In this document: in pieces, positions 1 through 15,000 of the stretch
Layout: each line of letters starts with the position of its first letter
Numbering within the stretch: position 1 is the stretch's first letter
Assembly: GCA_947247005.1 (NCBI GenBank)
Contig: OX365948.1
Span: forward strand, 12,699,455-12,763,454
Length of the DNA stretch: 64,000 bases
Source of the DNA: Spisula solida
Taxonomy: Eukaryota > Mollusca > Bivalvia > Venerida > Mactridae
Direction of reading: 5' to 3'
Made by a program: the position numbers and the translations under genes
The notes under the pieces: generated by a model
Told to the model about the DNA's origin: nothing
Database searches by the model: none
What the model saw: only the letters and a program-made list of their open reading frames with translations

Positions 1-469
1 CCTCTCGTAATAGAGCAATGAAGGCATGAATTTGACCCCCCTTTTAGCCATATTCTCAAGACATTTAGTACTTTATATAGTATAATGTTTTATATGCGGT
101 ACACAATCATTAGAAATTGTAATTCAATCATACGTAAAAAACTTATATAACATACACCTTGCTGTTTTGATATATTCCACAGAACCCCACCCACTTTAAC
201 AAAAACATCATTCTTTGACGAAATTTACCACTTTGAGCATCATTTTCACATTGGTGGCATCTGAGAACGGTTACCAAATTTTTACCACTGCTTTGTATCA
301 GCAAAAGCAACCAAATACATAAATTTAAAATCATTGTAGTTCTTCAATGCCGCTAGATTCAAAATGCGAAAAAAAAATCGTAAATTAAGAATGCAGAAAT
401 CAGGTCAGATGTCTATTTTTAGAAAAAATGAGGTCAAAAACCATTATGTTCAAAAATTTGAAAACAAAA

Positions 470-1150
470 TTTATTTTTAACATATGTTGTCAAAACCTTT
501 TTGTTCCCATGGAAACAGGCTAGCAGTTCCCACGTTAAACTTAAATTGTAAAGCACGGAAGAAATTCATGTGATTTTTTTCTAAGACTGTTCTATAGCGA
601 CGTTGCATTTGAAGTTGAGGCTTAAATGAGTTTTAATGTAATTTTTCAAACCTGTTGCCATGGTAACCAAATAAAAATAATGTAAATGTTTTTGTTTTAC
701 TATGTTTGAACAGTCAGATGATACAAACATATTTCTTCAATAATTAAAAAAATAATAGAACAAAATGGTTTCAATATCTTTTAATATTTTGGCAAATTTT
801 TTATTTTCGTTGCTATGGTAACAGTTCCAATTAACAGCTTCAATTCTAAAAACCCGTAAGAAAATAGTGCGATGTATTTCGAACGATATTCAATTGAAAA
901 TGTTCTATACAAACAATGTATTAAATGTGGAGTCATAAATGTGCATTTTGGGCATTTTTGCAAACTGTTACAATGGCAACCAAATTGAAAATTCGTAATA
1001 AAGATAAGTTTCAATTCTTAATATCACTCTATGGATGCACACTTACATTTTGATTCACTATTTTGGAAATAGAAGCTTTTTCCAATTTTTTGGCAAAATA
1101 TTATACCCTTTACCATGGTAACATTTTCAACAAAATTTCTTTAAAAATGC
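470..1150. repeat. Diverged ~155-bp tandem repeat around GCCATGGTAACC
   Basis: Variants of TTGCCATGGTAACCAAA recur near 505, 655, 815, 970 and 1115, each in a similar AT-rich context. This gives about five degenerate units with a period near 155 bp. Confidence 0.6.
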
Positions 1151-1326
1151 CATTTTTGTAAAATACTTAAACTGGTGGTATAAATTTATCATTTTCACAG
1201 GATTTGGACATGGGGCCATTTTTTACCCTTCATGACTCTTCCCCTTTTACAATCAAGTTTGTTTATTATTTTTTATTCTTTTTCAATGATTTGTGAATTC
1301 ATTCAGACATTCAGCAAAAAACCAAG

Positions 1327-1355
1327 GTCTCCCACACTATAGGTGGGAGGCATAA
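1327..1355 (+). repeat. Terminal hairpin with GGCATAA end
   Basis: TCTCCCAC and GTGGGAGG pair around a six-base loop, followed at once by CATAA. It matches the 3' end architecture of the hairpin-ended repeats at 6243-7376 and 26262-26569, so the repetitive DNA to its left may be a decayed member. Confidence 0.45.
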
Positions 1356-2891
1356 TTTTACCATAAAATCAAATATATGAATACATGCATTTAATTTTTT
1401 ATCTTTCTTTTAAAATTCGAAACGCACAAATTCTGTGCCCATGAAACTGCTATATTACCAAACTTAACAAGGGAAGATCAACAAATATGCAAAAAAAATC
1501 ATGCATTCATCACTGCAAGCCTATGAAATTTCAGAATCTGTTGGTATATTTATTTTAAATTGAATTACCATAGATCAATGTTACTGACCGAAGTTCAAAT
1601 GAATATGGTTTCCTATTCCTATTCCCATTATTCAAGGTCACTCGACTTGGAACGGACCAAAATTTCCTTATTTGCATTAACAAACTATGATGTACCATAC
1701 CTGAGATTGCAGGGTAGGTTTTTGATTTACAAAGAATGAGTCAGTTGTGAATATAGTATTAGATAGTCAGCTTTGACACAAACTCTACAACAAGTACATG
1801 TATATAATATCTGAATCAAAGCTTATCTTCCTCTGAAATAAAAGTAAACCCATTTTGGCTGATATAATCAAGTCACTGCAATACTTGGAAACATAAATTG
1901 ATGGGAGTATTTCACATGGATCAAAATAGAAGGCGGGAAAACATAAGTTTCTAATAAACAATAAATGGTAAAACTATTTCCAAACAGATAGATAGATAAG
2001 ACAACAGAGTTAATATAACTTTATACCTAAATCAAACCAAGTCATGATATTATATACACTTATAAATTAATTCATTTAAACACAAAAATAAACAATACAC
2101 AGAAACATAAAAGGTATACAAGCACTTTTTCAATATTGCACATCGTTCGAAAAACAACAATTTTGGATAAGGCTATAGTAAAGTAATAACCTAATTTTGT
2201 CTTTCTTTGCTTAAAACAATGAAATAACATGAAATTTGAGGAAAAGCACGAAATTAAGCAGCAACCAAATTAACACTTTACTCAATAGAGCCATGATTGT
2301 CTTGTGACAAATTGTCATTGGCATCAAAATTTGCTTTAATGAATATGTGTAGTTTGTGAAATTTCTTATCATGATTTATCATACAACACACCACAGCATT
2401 GCAGATTTTAACTTTGCATCAGAATTTTAAGGTTGGTCTAAAACTTAAATCTAAAGGATGATTTTTTTAGTCCCATAAGTATAATAAACAGAAGATAAAT
2501 GGACACACAGACGGACAGTTCAAGCAGCAGTTTGTCCAGTTGTTGGTGGAGCTCAATAATGTAACTTTGGGTACAACATCAATAAATCTTTCAATATCAA
2601 ATCAAACGTCATGACATTGTAACTTTAATTAGTAGATTGATACTGTTGGAATGATTTGGGTGTTTATATCGAGAAGCATATTTTGAAGTAACATAGATCC
2701 TCAAAAATGATAAGATAAAAAAATAAAATTCTTTCTCCTTTAAATTAGAAAATATTATAGCCATTAACACACATGTATAATTATAGCCAACGTAACAACA
2801 TGTTGATGGATTAGAAAGTAATTACTGACAAGTAGAGCATCAGCCTCGTTTTTTTCTTTGACAAAAAAATACACCAATGACAATTTTCATC

Positions 2892-3084
2892 TCAATCATC
2901 ATAATCTTCAATGTCTACATCATCATCTTCTACTTCCTGAGAACTCTTCAAATTTGATTGGCTGTTACTGATGACATCATCAGTATCCAAGGGCAACCCT
3001 GAAGAAGCTGGCTGCTGATTGGTCGATATGGAAGAAATGTCTGTATCTTCTAAATCTACATCTTTTTCATCAAGTTTCTCATAC
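2892..3084 (-). CDS. RAD17: RAD17 last coding exon: SQ sites and acidic tail
   Basis: Residues 634-697 and the TGA at 2894-2892. It carries two SQ dipeptides (675-676 and 682-683) and ends VDIEDYDD, resembling the human C terminus IIIEDYESDGT. Human RAD17 has ATM/ATR SQ sites at a similar place. The acceptor is tttctaag. No convincing poly(A) signal stands directly downstream; TTTAAT (ATTAAA on this strand) occurs near 2624. Confidence 0.9.
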
Positions 3085-6000
3085 CTTAGAAACAGAGTTG
3101 TTTTTGTATTTTATCTGGTGTTTCAATAATATTTTATCATTTTTCATATATGACAGACAGTTGAGCTAATTAATTTGCCTGGAAATTATCACCCACCAGT
3201 ACAAGATCGCTGTGCTCTATCCCATGGACTAATCAGGTGGTATTTTCATAACAAAGAGAACTGATAAAGCTATTACTGTGACAACATACAACTATGATGT
3301 GTATGGGCTGGTGGCCAAATCATGTTTATAAATAAATTTTAATTGAAAACATAATGCCAATTTGAGCCATCAATCAACACGCTTGTTAGAGATAAGAATT
3401 TGTGCATGTTTGATAGTTTTCATCAAGTCAGGGATTTAAAAAAAAGTTCGGTCATACAAGGCAGGAAGTTTCCATGATCAGTTTTTCTTGAACTACCGGT
3501 AATTATAAACCCAGGTAATGTCAAACCACACATTTTATCATATAGTGTTAAAGACCAACTGTAAGCAAAGACCATCACATGTACATGTATTACAAAGCCT
3601 ACCAGCATAGGCCACCAAGTTTTTCTCTCATCAGACAATTTACATTAATATTTATATCATATTTAGAGAGATCACCTGTCAACAAAGACAATTTCTTGGT
3701 GTCCCCAGGAGTGGTCTTTACAGAAAGGTTTGTTCTTGGTGTCCCCAGGAGTGGTCTTTACAGAAAGGTTTATTCTTGGTGTCCCCAGGAGTAGTCTTTA
3801 CAGAAAGGTTTGTTCTTGGTGTCCCCAGGAGTGGTCTTTACAGAAAGGTTTATTCTTGGTGTCCCAAGGTGGTCTTTACAGAAAGGTTTGTTCTTGGTGT
3901 CCCCAGGAGTGGTCTTTACAGAAAGGTTTGTTATTGGTGTCCCCAGGAGTGGTCTTTACAGAAAGGTTTGTTCTTGGTGTCCCCAGGAATGGTCTTTACA
4001 GAAAGGTTTGTTCTTGGTGTCCCCAGGAGTGGTCTTTACAGAAAGGTTTGTTCTTGGTGTCCCCAGGAGTGGTCTTTACAGAAAGGTTTGACTGTGCCAG
4101 AATAAAACCACTACTCCAAACTGGAACACAGCTAGAGCCTACTTACACCGAAACAATTCATACCACTATTCCACTGTACTTCTTAAGATAAATTACAAGC
4201 ATGTAACTGTTTACACTTAGATTACAACGGATCAAAGGACAAGGCCTATATATCAGATATCTTGACATTTTATCCCAGTGGTTTATCTTATAAGCACAAC
4301 TACTAGTAATATGTCCAGTATTCTAACACGATCTGCGGATTAATCCATTAAACAAAGAGAAGACCTGACCATGTTTTATTACCCCCATAAAACATGGTAA
4401 CAAATTGGCTGTTACAATTTACGCCTCGTATCACATGACCTATTTATGAATGAATGAACGTAAACTTTATAGTAAATATTTAACGGACCGCGAGTTTCAC
4501 GAGAATCCAGTGTAACAGCTATGACGCATCTATTTTTAGAAACTCCAATATACTCTCGAAATTAAGATTCATAAAAATGTCTGATAATCAATTCATTTAT
4601 ATTTTTCATTTCATGACATAGATACACTATGCTCGTGTTATTAAAATTGTTTCAATGTTTAAAATGTGTTTTTTTCCTTCAGAAAATTACGAAGGTCGTT
4701 TGCATTAACGAGGGAGGTAATTGTACCAGCTAATAAGCCACTCAATTTCAGCGTGGAATTAGGTTCAATGTCAAATGGGTGAAAATGGAATGCGCGCAGT
4801 TAAATAGTGCGGAATATTATCGTATTTAGAATCGAAATAAAAACTCTGTTCTTGTATTTTGTCGGTGAATAAAACACGGGCACTCGTTCGGATGCGGAAA
4901 ATTAAATCACTCGTGCTACGCACTCGTGATTTAATTTTTCCGCATCCGAACTCCTGCCCATGTTTTATTCACCGACAAAATACGCGAACAGATTTTTATT
5001 TCTTAATTGAATTGTTTTTACAAATCAATGGATAAGCATAGGGCTATAGTATAAACTTTGACCAAATAAAGGGGAATTTACAGTAGTCCTGGTTTTGATG
5101 TGTGGAATGCATTAGGAGTTATATGATAAACATGAACTATAGCTGATAGATCTTCACCATTCTGGCACTCAAATGCAAGCATAGCAACACATAAAATTGA
5201 GCTGACATTGTATTTTTCATTGTCATTATTTTTACATGCTTGTGTAATAGGCTCATTTCATGTTGTATCACGTTTTAGTATCACAGCATATGAAGGATGT
5301 TTTGGTGACTAAGTCAATCAACACATACAGGCTTTATAATTTTTTCAACAATTGGGAAAAATGCCAATTCTCAACAATGTTTTCAGTAATATATGGCGAC
5401 AGATTCACATACTGTATTCCTAGATACTTTCGCGGATACAATATTTCGCGTTTTTCATACCGTCGGCATATTCGCGGCTACAAATTTTCACGGAATCATA
5501 AGTAAACGCCCGCGAATTCCGTGTATACACAAATCAAATTCAATTGATTGTGACCTTAGCTGACCTGATAACAATTACGATGATCAATTAATCTCTTTAT
5601 AACAAAGGATTTCATAAAGTGTTTTTACTAGGTGTTATCAACATAAACCGGTAAATAGTTACAATTATGAATTAACCACCAAACATACATGTTTAACAAA
5701 TAAATGTGAAATGATTATTGTGAATACCTGTACACGAATACATTGACTTTAATCATGACAAAAACAAACATTCTACATAGAAGTAAACTGATTCATTAAC
5801 ACCCCAACCATGTACCCCTGTGCTTGTTTACATTGAGCACATTACACGCTACGTCATATAGCAGTGTTTATGTCTACACAAGCTACAATATGCACGATTC
5901 TTAGAGGATCGAAATTGATGTTTATATTGAGAAAATTAGCGCAATTGTTCTTAGATTTTATAAAGATGGATTTATTGAGAGAAGTTCCCACGTCATGTGT

Positions 6001-9000
6001 GTGCAAGTACAATTATCCTTCGTCGAATGTTTTGCGATTTTAGCATGTTTAGTATGAAGAAGCTAGAAATGTTCGCGGATTTGTTGGAGGGAACATTTTC
6101 GCGGCTATTAAACTTTGCGAAATGATACCTCCCGCGAAAGTCGCTAACTAAAAATGCGGGAAACCATTTCTAGGAATACAGTAAACAGTTTTCCTGGACC
6201 GGTTATGAATCCATTGCACTAACCACTGGAAAATTGATCAAAAACAAGACTGTGTTCAATATACACTTATGCCCCCATGGAAGCCCTTGCCCATAAAAAG
6301 CTAAGTCAATCAGTGGCCATAATTCTGTAATAATGTTGGATAGTGTTACATGGTTTTGATAATGTAAGGGGCTTATGATGGTAAATTAGTATGCCAAGTT
6401 TTAAGGCAACGCTATGATGGACATGATGTAAAACGAAACGGTCAATTTGGGTTAAACAAGAATTAGACGCTTAATTAGTCTAAGTCCAAAATTAGGTCAA
6501 GGTGAAGGTTGAAATGGCGTCAAATGATACGTGTGTGAAGAGTGTTCATATACAACATCCATGCAAGTATGGAAGCTTTGTAGCAAGCCATAATAATGCT
6601 AGAAGAAACGGTCAATTTGGGTTAACCAAGAATTTGGCCCTTCAATAAGTCTAAGTCTAAAATTAGGTCAAGGTGAAGGTTCAATTGGGGTCAGGTCGTA
6701 CAGGCATGTGGAGAGTGTTCGTATACAACATCCATGCAAGTATGAAAGCTTTGTAGCAAGCCATATTAATGCTAGAAGAAACGGTCAATTTGGGTTAACC
6801 AAGAATTTGGCCCTTCAATAAGTCTAAGTCTAAAATTAGGTCAAGGTGAAGGTTCAATTGGGGTCAGGTCATACAGGCATGTGGAGAGTGTTCGTATACA
6901 ACATCCATGCAAGTATGAAAGCTTTGTAGCAAGCCATATTAATGCTAGAAGAAACGGTCAATTTGGGTTAACCAAGAATTTGGCCCTTCAATAAATCTAA
7001 GTCGAAATTAGGTCAAGGTGAAGGTTGAAATGGCGTCAAATGATACGTGTGTGAAGAGTGTTCATATACAACATCCATGCAAGTATGGAAGCTTTGTAGC
7101 AAGCCATAATAATGCTAGAAGAAACGGTCAATTTTGGTTAACCAGGAATTTGACCCTTCAATAAGTCTAAGTCCAAAATTAGGTCATGGTGAAGGTCAAA
7201 ATGGGGTCAGGTGATATAGGTGTGTGGAGAGTGTTCATATACAACATTCATGCAAGTATGGAAGCTTTGTAGCAAGCCATAATAATGCTAGAAGAAACTG
7301 TCAATTTGGGTTAACCAGGACGGACGGACAAACAGACAAACGAACGGGTGAATCACTATATCGATAGGGGGCATAATAAAAATCTTCTTAACATTCCCAA
7401 TGTTAACCTAAACATCTTCAAAAATATGTTGGGAAATCAGCTGCTCTGCCTTAATGTATCTGATACTTGGTTTTTAAATCACTTTATTTGTTGGTGTGAC
7501 TCTCAGGTTTTTATGCCCCTCCACCAAATATTGGGGGGGAATATAGTTAAAAGAATAAACTCTAGGTGCAGCTGCTTGCTCTATAGGAATTTTATTCCAA
7601 TTATCAACCACACAATATGATATATATCCAATACACATGTGTTTGGGTACTAACCTCACTTTACGAGTGGTATATACAGTACAAAGACTTAAATCATGAA
7701 TGTGAATAAGTCTCATTCATTGGTAAAGAAAATCAAAACATAACTGATGAGGCAATTTTCAAGGGATTATCTTACACAGGACTATTCTTTCCGATATTTA
7801 ACAGTGATGCATCATAATAAATTAATACAATTCATGCAATAATATAATAATTTTTCAAGGGAGATTAATCAAGCTGTTTCACTGATTGGAGACCGAGAGT
7901 TTGGGAACCTGAATTTGAACCTTGATACACTGCTACCAAGATAATTGATAAAGGCAAGAAACAAATAATTATGTTAAGGAGGTAAAGTACATTATAATGC
8001 TATGTTTATAGTATTCACCAAATTTCAGTTTGAAGATAAAACAATTTTTGAAGAAAACTATGCACTATCCCACTATAGATTTCACTCTTTGATAAAACAG
8101 TACCCTGTTGACTAATCTGGGGTCTATTTATAAACATAACAATATCCAAGGATGTGGCTAGAAATTAGCTACTGTATATATTCTACCACAATTACATACA
8201 AACACATTAGACTTATGACCGATTATATACGGTATTTGTTTGTTTTCTGGGTAATGCTATTTATCATCATACACAGTTACCAGTTAAGCTGACAAGTTGT
8301 TCTGAAATTAATCTATTAACCAGCACTAGCTTGCTCTCTCGTTGGAAACCCTACACTCCAAATATTGAGGTCATGACTTGAGCCAACATCATGGACAAAC
8401 ACACTTGATGGGGACAACCAAATCCAGATGACCAACAATGCGGACAGTCTCAAAAACGCTTTATTTCGACTATTCATTTATTTTGATCCTCCGCTGTCAA
8501 TCATTTACAGGGTGGCCATAGAATAAGAAGAAAGGAATTCCCTGATAATTCCTTGACCGAAAGCTTTTCCATGATTGTTATCTACATTTCTAAGCTATAA
8601 GTATGAAGTATTATGATTTAGTTTCTAGTATATTTGTTGAGTATATTAACAAAGGAATATTAACAACTTTCCACTTACCTTCCAGTTTTCTGACTAGTAA
8701 ATCTACATAATTCTTGCATTAATGCTATCTGACCTTTAAAATATAAAACAGATGTATACATGTACAACATTGAAACTAAAAGCTTGGACTGACTTTTGCA
8801 GATTTACCAAAGAAATAAAAGTTCCCTATTTACAAAACATTTAATAACAAGAGCTGTCACTGTAAGAGACATGTTCCCCGAAGTGTGTTGTTGATAGTAT
8901 ACACAAGTACGAGGGGTGATGCAGAATTACGTGGACTTTTGCTCTAGAAAGTTTATTGTATGTCAGATCGGTATGAAAGTTACACACGAGCGACTTTTAT

Positions 9001-12000
9001 CTATTATTGACATAACAAAAAATGTAACAAATATCTGAAAACAATTCTTTGCATCAACGGTTATTTGCTACCATGGCAACATATAAATGCTTTCGCGGAT
9101 CAACACATATTTTTTCAGTAAAACGTGTTACGTTAATGCTGATTGTTACTGTGTTTCTTCATTTACAAATTCAGAAATATGGCATCATGTTGTCTAATAT
9201 TGTATCGACAACTGAGAGAAATTTCAAAGTAAAATTTGATGTATTCGTCATATTATGAATATATATGTAACTGTTGTCATATCATAAATAACGTCAATAA
9301 TGACGTCACAAAATTTCTTTTACACCTGCATAACCATGTAATTCTTTGTACAGCTAGGGAAAACCCCAATGAAGACGAAAGAAATGTTAGGGAAATAAAG
9401 TATTAGACATAATGTATCAATCCCACTTGTTTTTAAATGACATAGACGTTTTAAAGAAGACCTGAATGACGTGACAGGTCATGCGGGTAGAGGTAAAAAC
9501 CCGACGTTGACTGGATCGGCGCTTACGTTGGTCAGAATCAACCATTCATGACATTAGTGGAAAAATATTATCTTGCATGACTGGTACCGGTACAGTTAAG
9601 TAAAGATTGATAGAACGATTAGATATGCATACAATAAGAGCATAATGGGTGAGGGAAAATAAAGAACAGTTGATGAACAGTGTTCAAAAGCATCATGAAA
9701 TGATACAGGCGTGAGGGCGACGCCGTACGTCATTTTTTAGCTGCCCCGCGATTCATAACCATACCCTCTTACAGACGCTGTATTTACGTTATTTATCATC
9801 ATATCCACATGAAATTTGGTATACTTGTGCAGTAGGTATCAATATTAGATTGTCCACAGATTTGTAAATGTAAGTGAAGCGGTTTTTGAATTAGAGAAAA
9901 AGTCCACGTAATTCTGGATCACCCCTCGTACTTTATGTTACGAAAATATCTAAGTTAAAAAAAGACCATAACTCCTAACAAAATCATCCTAGAGTTATGC
10001 CACTTTTTTAGTAGTGTTGACAAATGGCAATAAATAAGTGTGTCAAGTTTCATGCAATAGCACTGATAGTAAAAAAAACTTAAAACAAAATGTCTAAGTT
10101 AAAAAGGGCAATAACTCCTTACAAAATCATCCTAGAGCTACGCCCCTTGTGAAGTATGATTGACTTATGATAATGAATAAATGTGTTAGGTTTCAATTAA
10201 ACAGCATTGATAGTAAACAAACTATTGAACATTTTAAAAACTTTAACCTGAATGCCTTGACAAACAGATGGACTGACGGACAGAATGACAGTTCAATTTC
10301 AATATGCCACCCTTTGGGGCGGCTAAAAAGGATAAAAGTATGACTAGCTTGAGTAGGTGTGATGACTTGCCAGGGCTGATAGGAATGCTGTGAGACAGGC
10401 TAGGTCGACAATTAATAGAGGCAACTGCTTCCAAAGTATCCTTCAAATATTTCAATATAATCTTAACAAGTAAGAAAAGAATAGTTTTCATGAGATGTAA
10501 TGTCAGATGTAAACAGTACAACTTACCAGTATCATGTAAAGTTGTGTTTATCAGTGAAATATAGGGTATAACTTCTGTCTGTAATGGTACTGGAGAGGTT
10601 CTTAAAGCTGAAATAACAAGCAAATTCCTTGAATTGATATCCCTGCCTACAGGTTATCAGTATTTCATTGCTCAGTTTGGAATGTAAGCTTCCATGGGAT
10701 AACAATTGTTCAATAAATCCAAGGCAATATCTCAACAGAAAATTGACCAATAAAAATAACTTGACGGGCATCATCCCAGTACGATAGTTCACACTTATTT
10801 CAATTTCATGAAATACTACAAGCTTGTTACAGAGAAATGACTGCGGACGGAATGACGGACAACGCCATCTCAATACCCCCCTGCCGATTTCATCGGCGGA
10901 GGATAACACTATTACTATGTGTGTCATACATAAGAACATATACTGTAAAACCATATTAATATTTATTAGAAATTAATACGCTCTATCATAAAAAAAATCC
11001 CCTGGACACTTTAACATCAAATAAGTAATAAGGCTTTCCCTACCACTAGGTCCCTAACACACATATTGTAAGCATCAATCACTAACTCTGTATGAACTAA
11101 AATAAGTTAGAAAGTTTATTGGATTTACCTCTAAACAAATATCTAGCACTTTCTGCATTCTGTCTGGCCTGCAAATATACCAAGCTTGGTAGTCAGCAAA
11201 TTATGTATATACAGAACATCAGTCAGTGTTTGGATACATTGGGCCACATGACCTCGTGCCGTAACTCGTGAGACTGTTAGATTGAGCAAGATGTGGAATA
11301 ATGAAAGCAATGAGAGATAATACAGGCCGACGTATTAACACAACTGCAGTTATATGCCTTTTATTGTATACCAACAAAAGTGAAAAGTTTGCATTTACAT
11401 GCACAAACAGCATGTAAAACAATGTCCATTACAAATTAGGTAATTGTTTATGTCATGACGTCATTGGCATATTTTCGGCATATAACACATTGTACATGCA
11501 AGAATCGTATGGACTGAACATGCATAAGGTTAATAACATCGAACCAAAGATCACAAAGTTTACATGCTGATATGTATTCCTACAATATAATTGTTTTCTA
11601 TGTCAACACATTGTGAAGATAACAAGTAACACAAATAAACTCAAGATAGCAAACCCACATGCTGAACGAACCAAAACAAACTGTTCCATGATTTTTTAAT
11701 CAGTCACTTTTTAAGAGGCAACACCATGAAAACTTTCATTTGAAAAGTTCCTCAGATTATGTCCCTTGGAATACTGACCTGTTTTGAGGTTCCATACCAC
11801 TGGGGTTTATGAAGGGGTTTCCAACCGAGGCCACCTCCACCACTATCAGTGTGCCTGGCCCTGGATGAATTACTGAACATCAGACCTCTAGTAGCTACAG
11901 ATGCTGCGTAATGTTGTAATACTGATCTAGACTGAAACAATGAAAGAATAACTATACCCTAGTTTATATGTAAACTGTGCAAAAAATACCATGTCGTTGA

Positions 12001-15000
12001 CAGAACGAACTTCATAATATTATATCATCATGAATGGAAATTTCACTTATGCCTATGTCACAAGTAACACATCGTAAATCGTCAAGTTTTATGGATTGTG
12101 CCAGCCATCAAAGATTAATTCTATTCATACTAAACAGGTATCATCCTACATGGAGATCGGGTCTGAGGTACAGAAAAGAAAGGTAAAATATACAAGGACG
12201 CAATGTGGACAACAAGAGCTGTCCACTAACAGCGCATTCCACTTTTTATTCTATGCCATACTAGGAATTAGTATAATCAATATATATTCAAAACAAAATG
12301 CTTCATAGCTGGGGCTTCTAAGTTGAAAAGAGCAAATAATTTGGACAAAATGTTTGACAGATTACCTAATCCTGTGTAGGTCTTGGGGCCATGATGATGA
12401 ACAAGTATGCAAAGTATTAAAGCAGTATGTCAATGCACTTTGCAGATATAACAGGTTAAAAAACTTTCAACTAAACTTTAACCTTTGCATTTTTAAATCT
12501 AAAAGGGGGTTTATTTCAATAAAATGCTTGATAGAGTTACCTACTTCTAACAGTTCATTAAAAGTAAAGAATGAAATAAAGCATTTTTGAGACTGCTAGA
12601 TTTGTGTTAATCCATATTTGGTGGTCACCAGCCACTACACCAAACACATATATCAGTAGTATTGAACATATAAAACAATAACTTACAGCCCAGTCAATGG
12701 TTAGATAGTCAGCATCACTGAGGTATTCACTAGCAGATACAATATCTTCAATATTTGAGAAAAAGTCTACATAATTCTGATGGAGGTAGGCACCAAAGAA
12801 ATCTCCAGATAAATGTGACTTCTCTACCACGTCCTGTAATAGTATTAGAACAAGGATAATACATGTACTGTATAGCGGGTATATTTCACGGGGTCCATTA
12901 TTCGCGTTTTCTGGATCCTTTTGAATTCACGGTGTCTTGATTTCGCGCAAACGACATCGACCGCGAATTTAAAACCTTGTTGGTAAACATGAAATGGGAG
13001 GTCAATCTTACGTAAGTTACACCTTGGAAAATAAAAAAAAACGGAAATTGATTGCTGAACACGGCAATTTATTAAGCTTAAAACTTAAATGCAATATCGT
13101 AAGAAAACCGGGCGTAAATCATTAATTAAACAAGTCCAACAATTTAGAACTGACGATACGTTATGTTATTATTTTTCACGCACGCAAAATCAAATCAACG
13201 CTTCCGATATGCAGTCATATACTACTATACGTCATTTTCTCAACTCAGTGTGTACTGCTGCGTCTGAGTTATTTTAAGCGTTTGATTTTTTGGGGCGCAC
13301 ATAGAAACTGTCTAATAAGGAAGTCAGCCGTATTTATAAGACTATTTAAATCCTCTGTCCATGATTATTTATGCTCCCCACCGGTATAACATATACAGGG
13401 TGTGATTCTGTCCTTCCAAATTTGATTATTTATAAACGATTTACGGGATTTACAAATTACACAATAAGCTTATGTGTTTTATTCTTAAATGGCTCGTTGC
13501 GTTTCAACTGTTATTTTGAACGGTTTGTTCGATGGCTGAGTTGACTATCACAAGAACATGTACACAAACACATACTTTTTCGGCAAACATTTACACGTTT
13601 TGCAAACAAAATCGTTAAATTGAACAAGTTTGATGCACTTACTTATAATTAACACCATTTAAAGTTGAGAAAGCAAATTTTTTTTACATGATGCATGTAT
13701 GATATTTGATACACATGCGAAGAATTTACACACGTTTAACAAAGATCTACTTTCGAATTATATTTTGTAATTTCTTATTACTCGTAGTCTTATTGCCGTA
13801 TTTTACTAATTCGACATACTTCTTGCAAATTCATTTGTCCAACATTTGTTTATTTCTTAATTGTTGCTCCTTCACACGTTTTTTAATCATGAATTGTCTC
13901 CAGTTTTAAAATTTGTATATTTACAATGTGAATATTTCGCTGGGTTTAGATTTCGCGCTATTGATGTTGACCGCGAATATAGCGAAAATTAGACCCCCGT
14001 GAAATATACCCACTATACAGTATATAATCTTATACATGTAGTTTACAACGCATACTTTCTACATTCAGAATGTCCCCAGTAGTCACATGGTTGAAGTGTA
14101 ACTCTCAGGGACAGAAGGTTGCTAGTTCAACCCAGACAGCAACATACTGTAACATTATGACAGCAAGTTCTCTCTTTTTCTTACTGGTGTCTCATAATTA
14201 CCTGTACACAAGCGATTACAGTACTAAAGTCATTTAAACTCAGCAGGTAAGGGAATTTCTAGTACTGGTTTGTCACACACTGGTGTAGGACGGACAGATT
14301 GACAGACAGAGTGGTGGCAGCTGTAGGCTTCATCTCCAAGTTTATAGTAATATACAACTTTAATTCCTTGAAGCAGCAGAAGCTTAAAATGAAACAGCAA
14401 CATGGACTTGAACTAAGATCTATAGCAATATAATTCAACATTTGACATCCCTATGGTTTGCCAGTTTAAAGAAGTATTTAAGTTTGACTTCTACTCTTTC
14501 ATGAATCAGTTATGATGAAGAACCTACTTCTGGATTAATCTGTAAAGGATCTCTGTAGAAATGTGACAGGTGTTTAGGAAGTGACAAGTTTTCATTATTT
14601 TCCTGAGAAGGCTCATCCCCTGAAATAAAAAATCTTATAAGTTTCCTTTCACTAATGTAAAGAGATGTTTGTAAAACACGTATGCGCCCATGGCAGCACA
14701 CGTGAGAAATGGTAAAGGTCGCAGTGACCTTGATCTTTGACCTACTGACCTCAACATCAATAAGGGTCGTCTTCTGTTGCTGACCAACATCCATGTCAAG
14801 TTTGAAGATCCTAGGTCAAAGCGTTCTTGAGTTATTGAACGAAAACCATTTAATACGACCGACAGACCGACCGACATGTGCAAAGCATTTTACCCCCTCA
14901 TCAAAGATGGGGGGCATAATTAGATTTTATCAATTCTTCCAAAAAACATGATAGAGTTATGCGTCTTGCTTGACAGAGCATATCTAAAGTGCTGCGATAA

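Larger units (their letters stand above)
1..2891. other. AT-rich flank downstream of RAD17
   Basis: No coding region is recognised; the few open frames are short and AT-biased. It contains the diverged tandem repeat at 470-1150 and a terminal-hairpin motif near 1327-1355. The part nearest 2891 should include the RAD17 3' UTR, whose end I cannot place. Confidence 0.6.

Noticed and set aside
3730..4191. Repeat protein with GVPRSGLYRKV units
   Set aside because: The 40-bp minisatellite in a RAD17 intron read through in several frames.
8910..9928. Autonomous mariner element
   Set aside because: Length and ends fit, but no frame in either strand shows transposase motifs.
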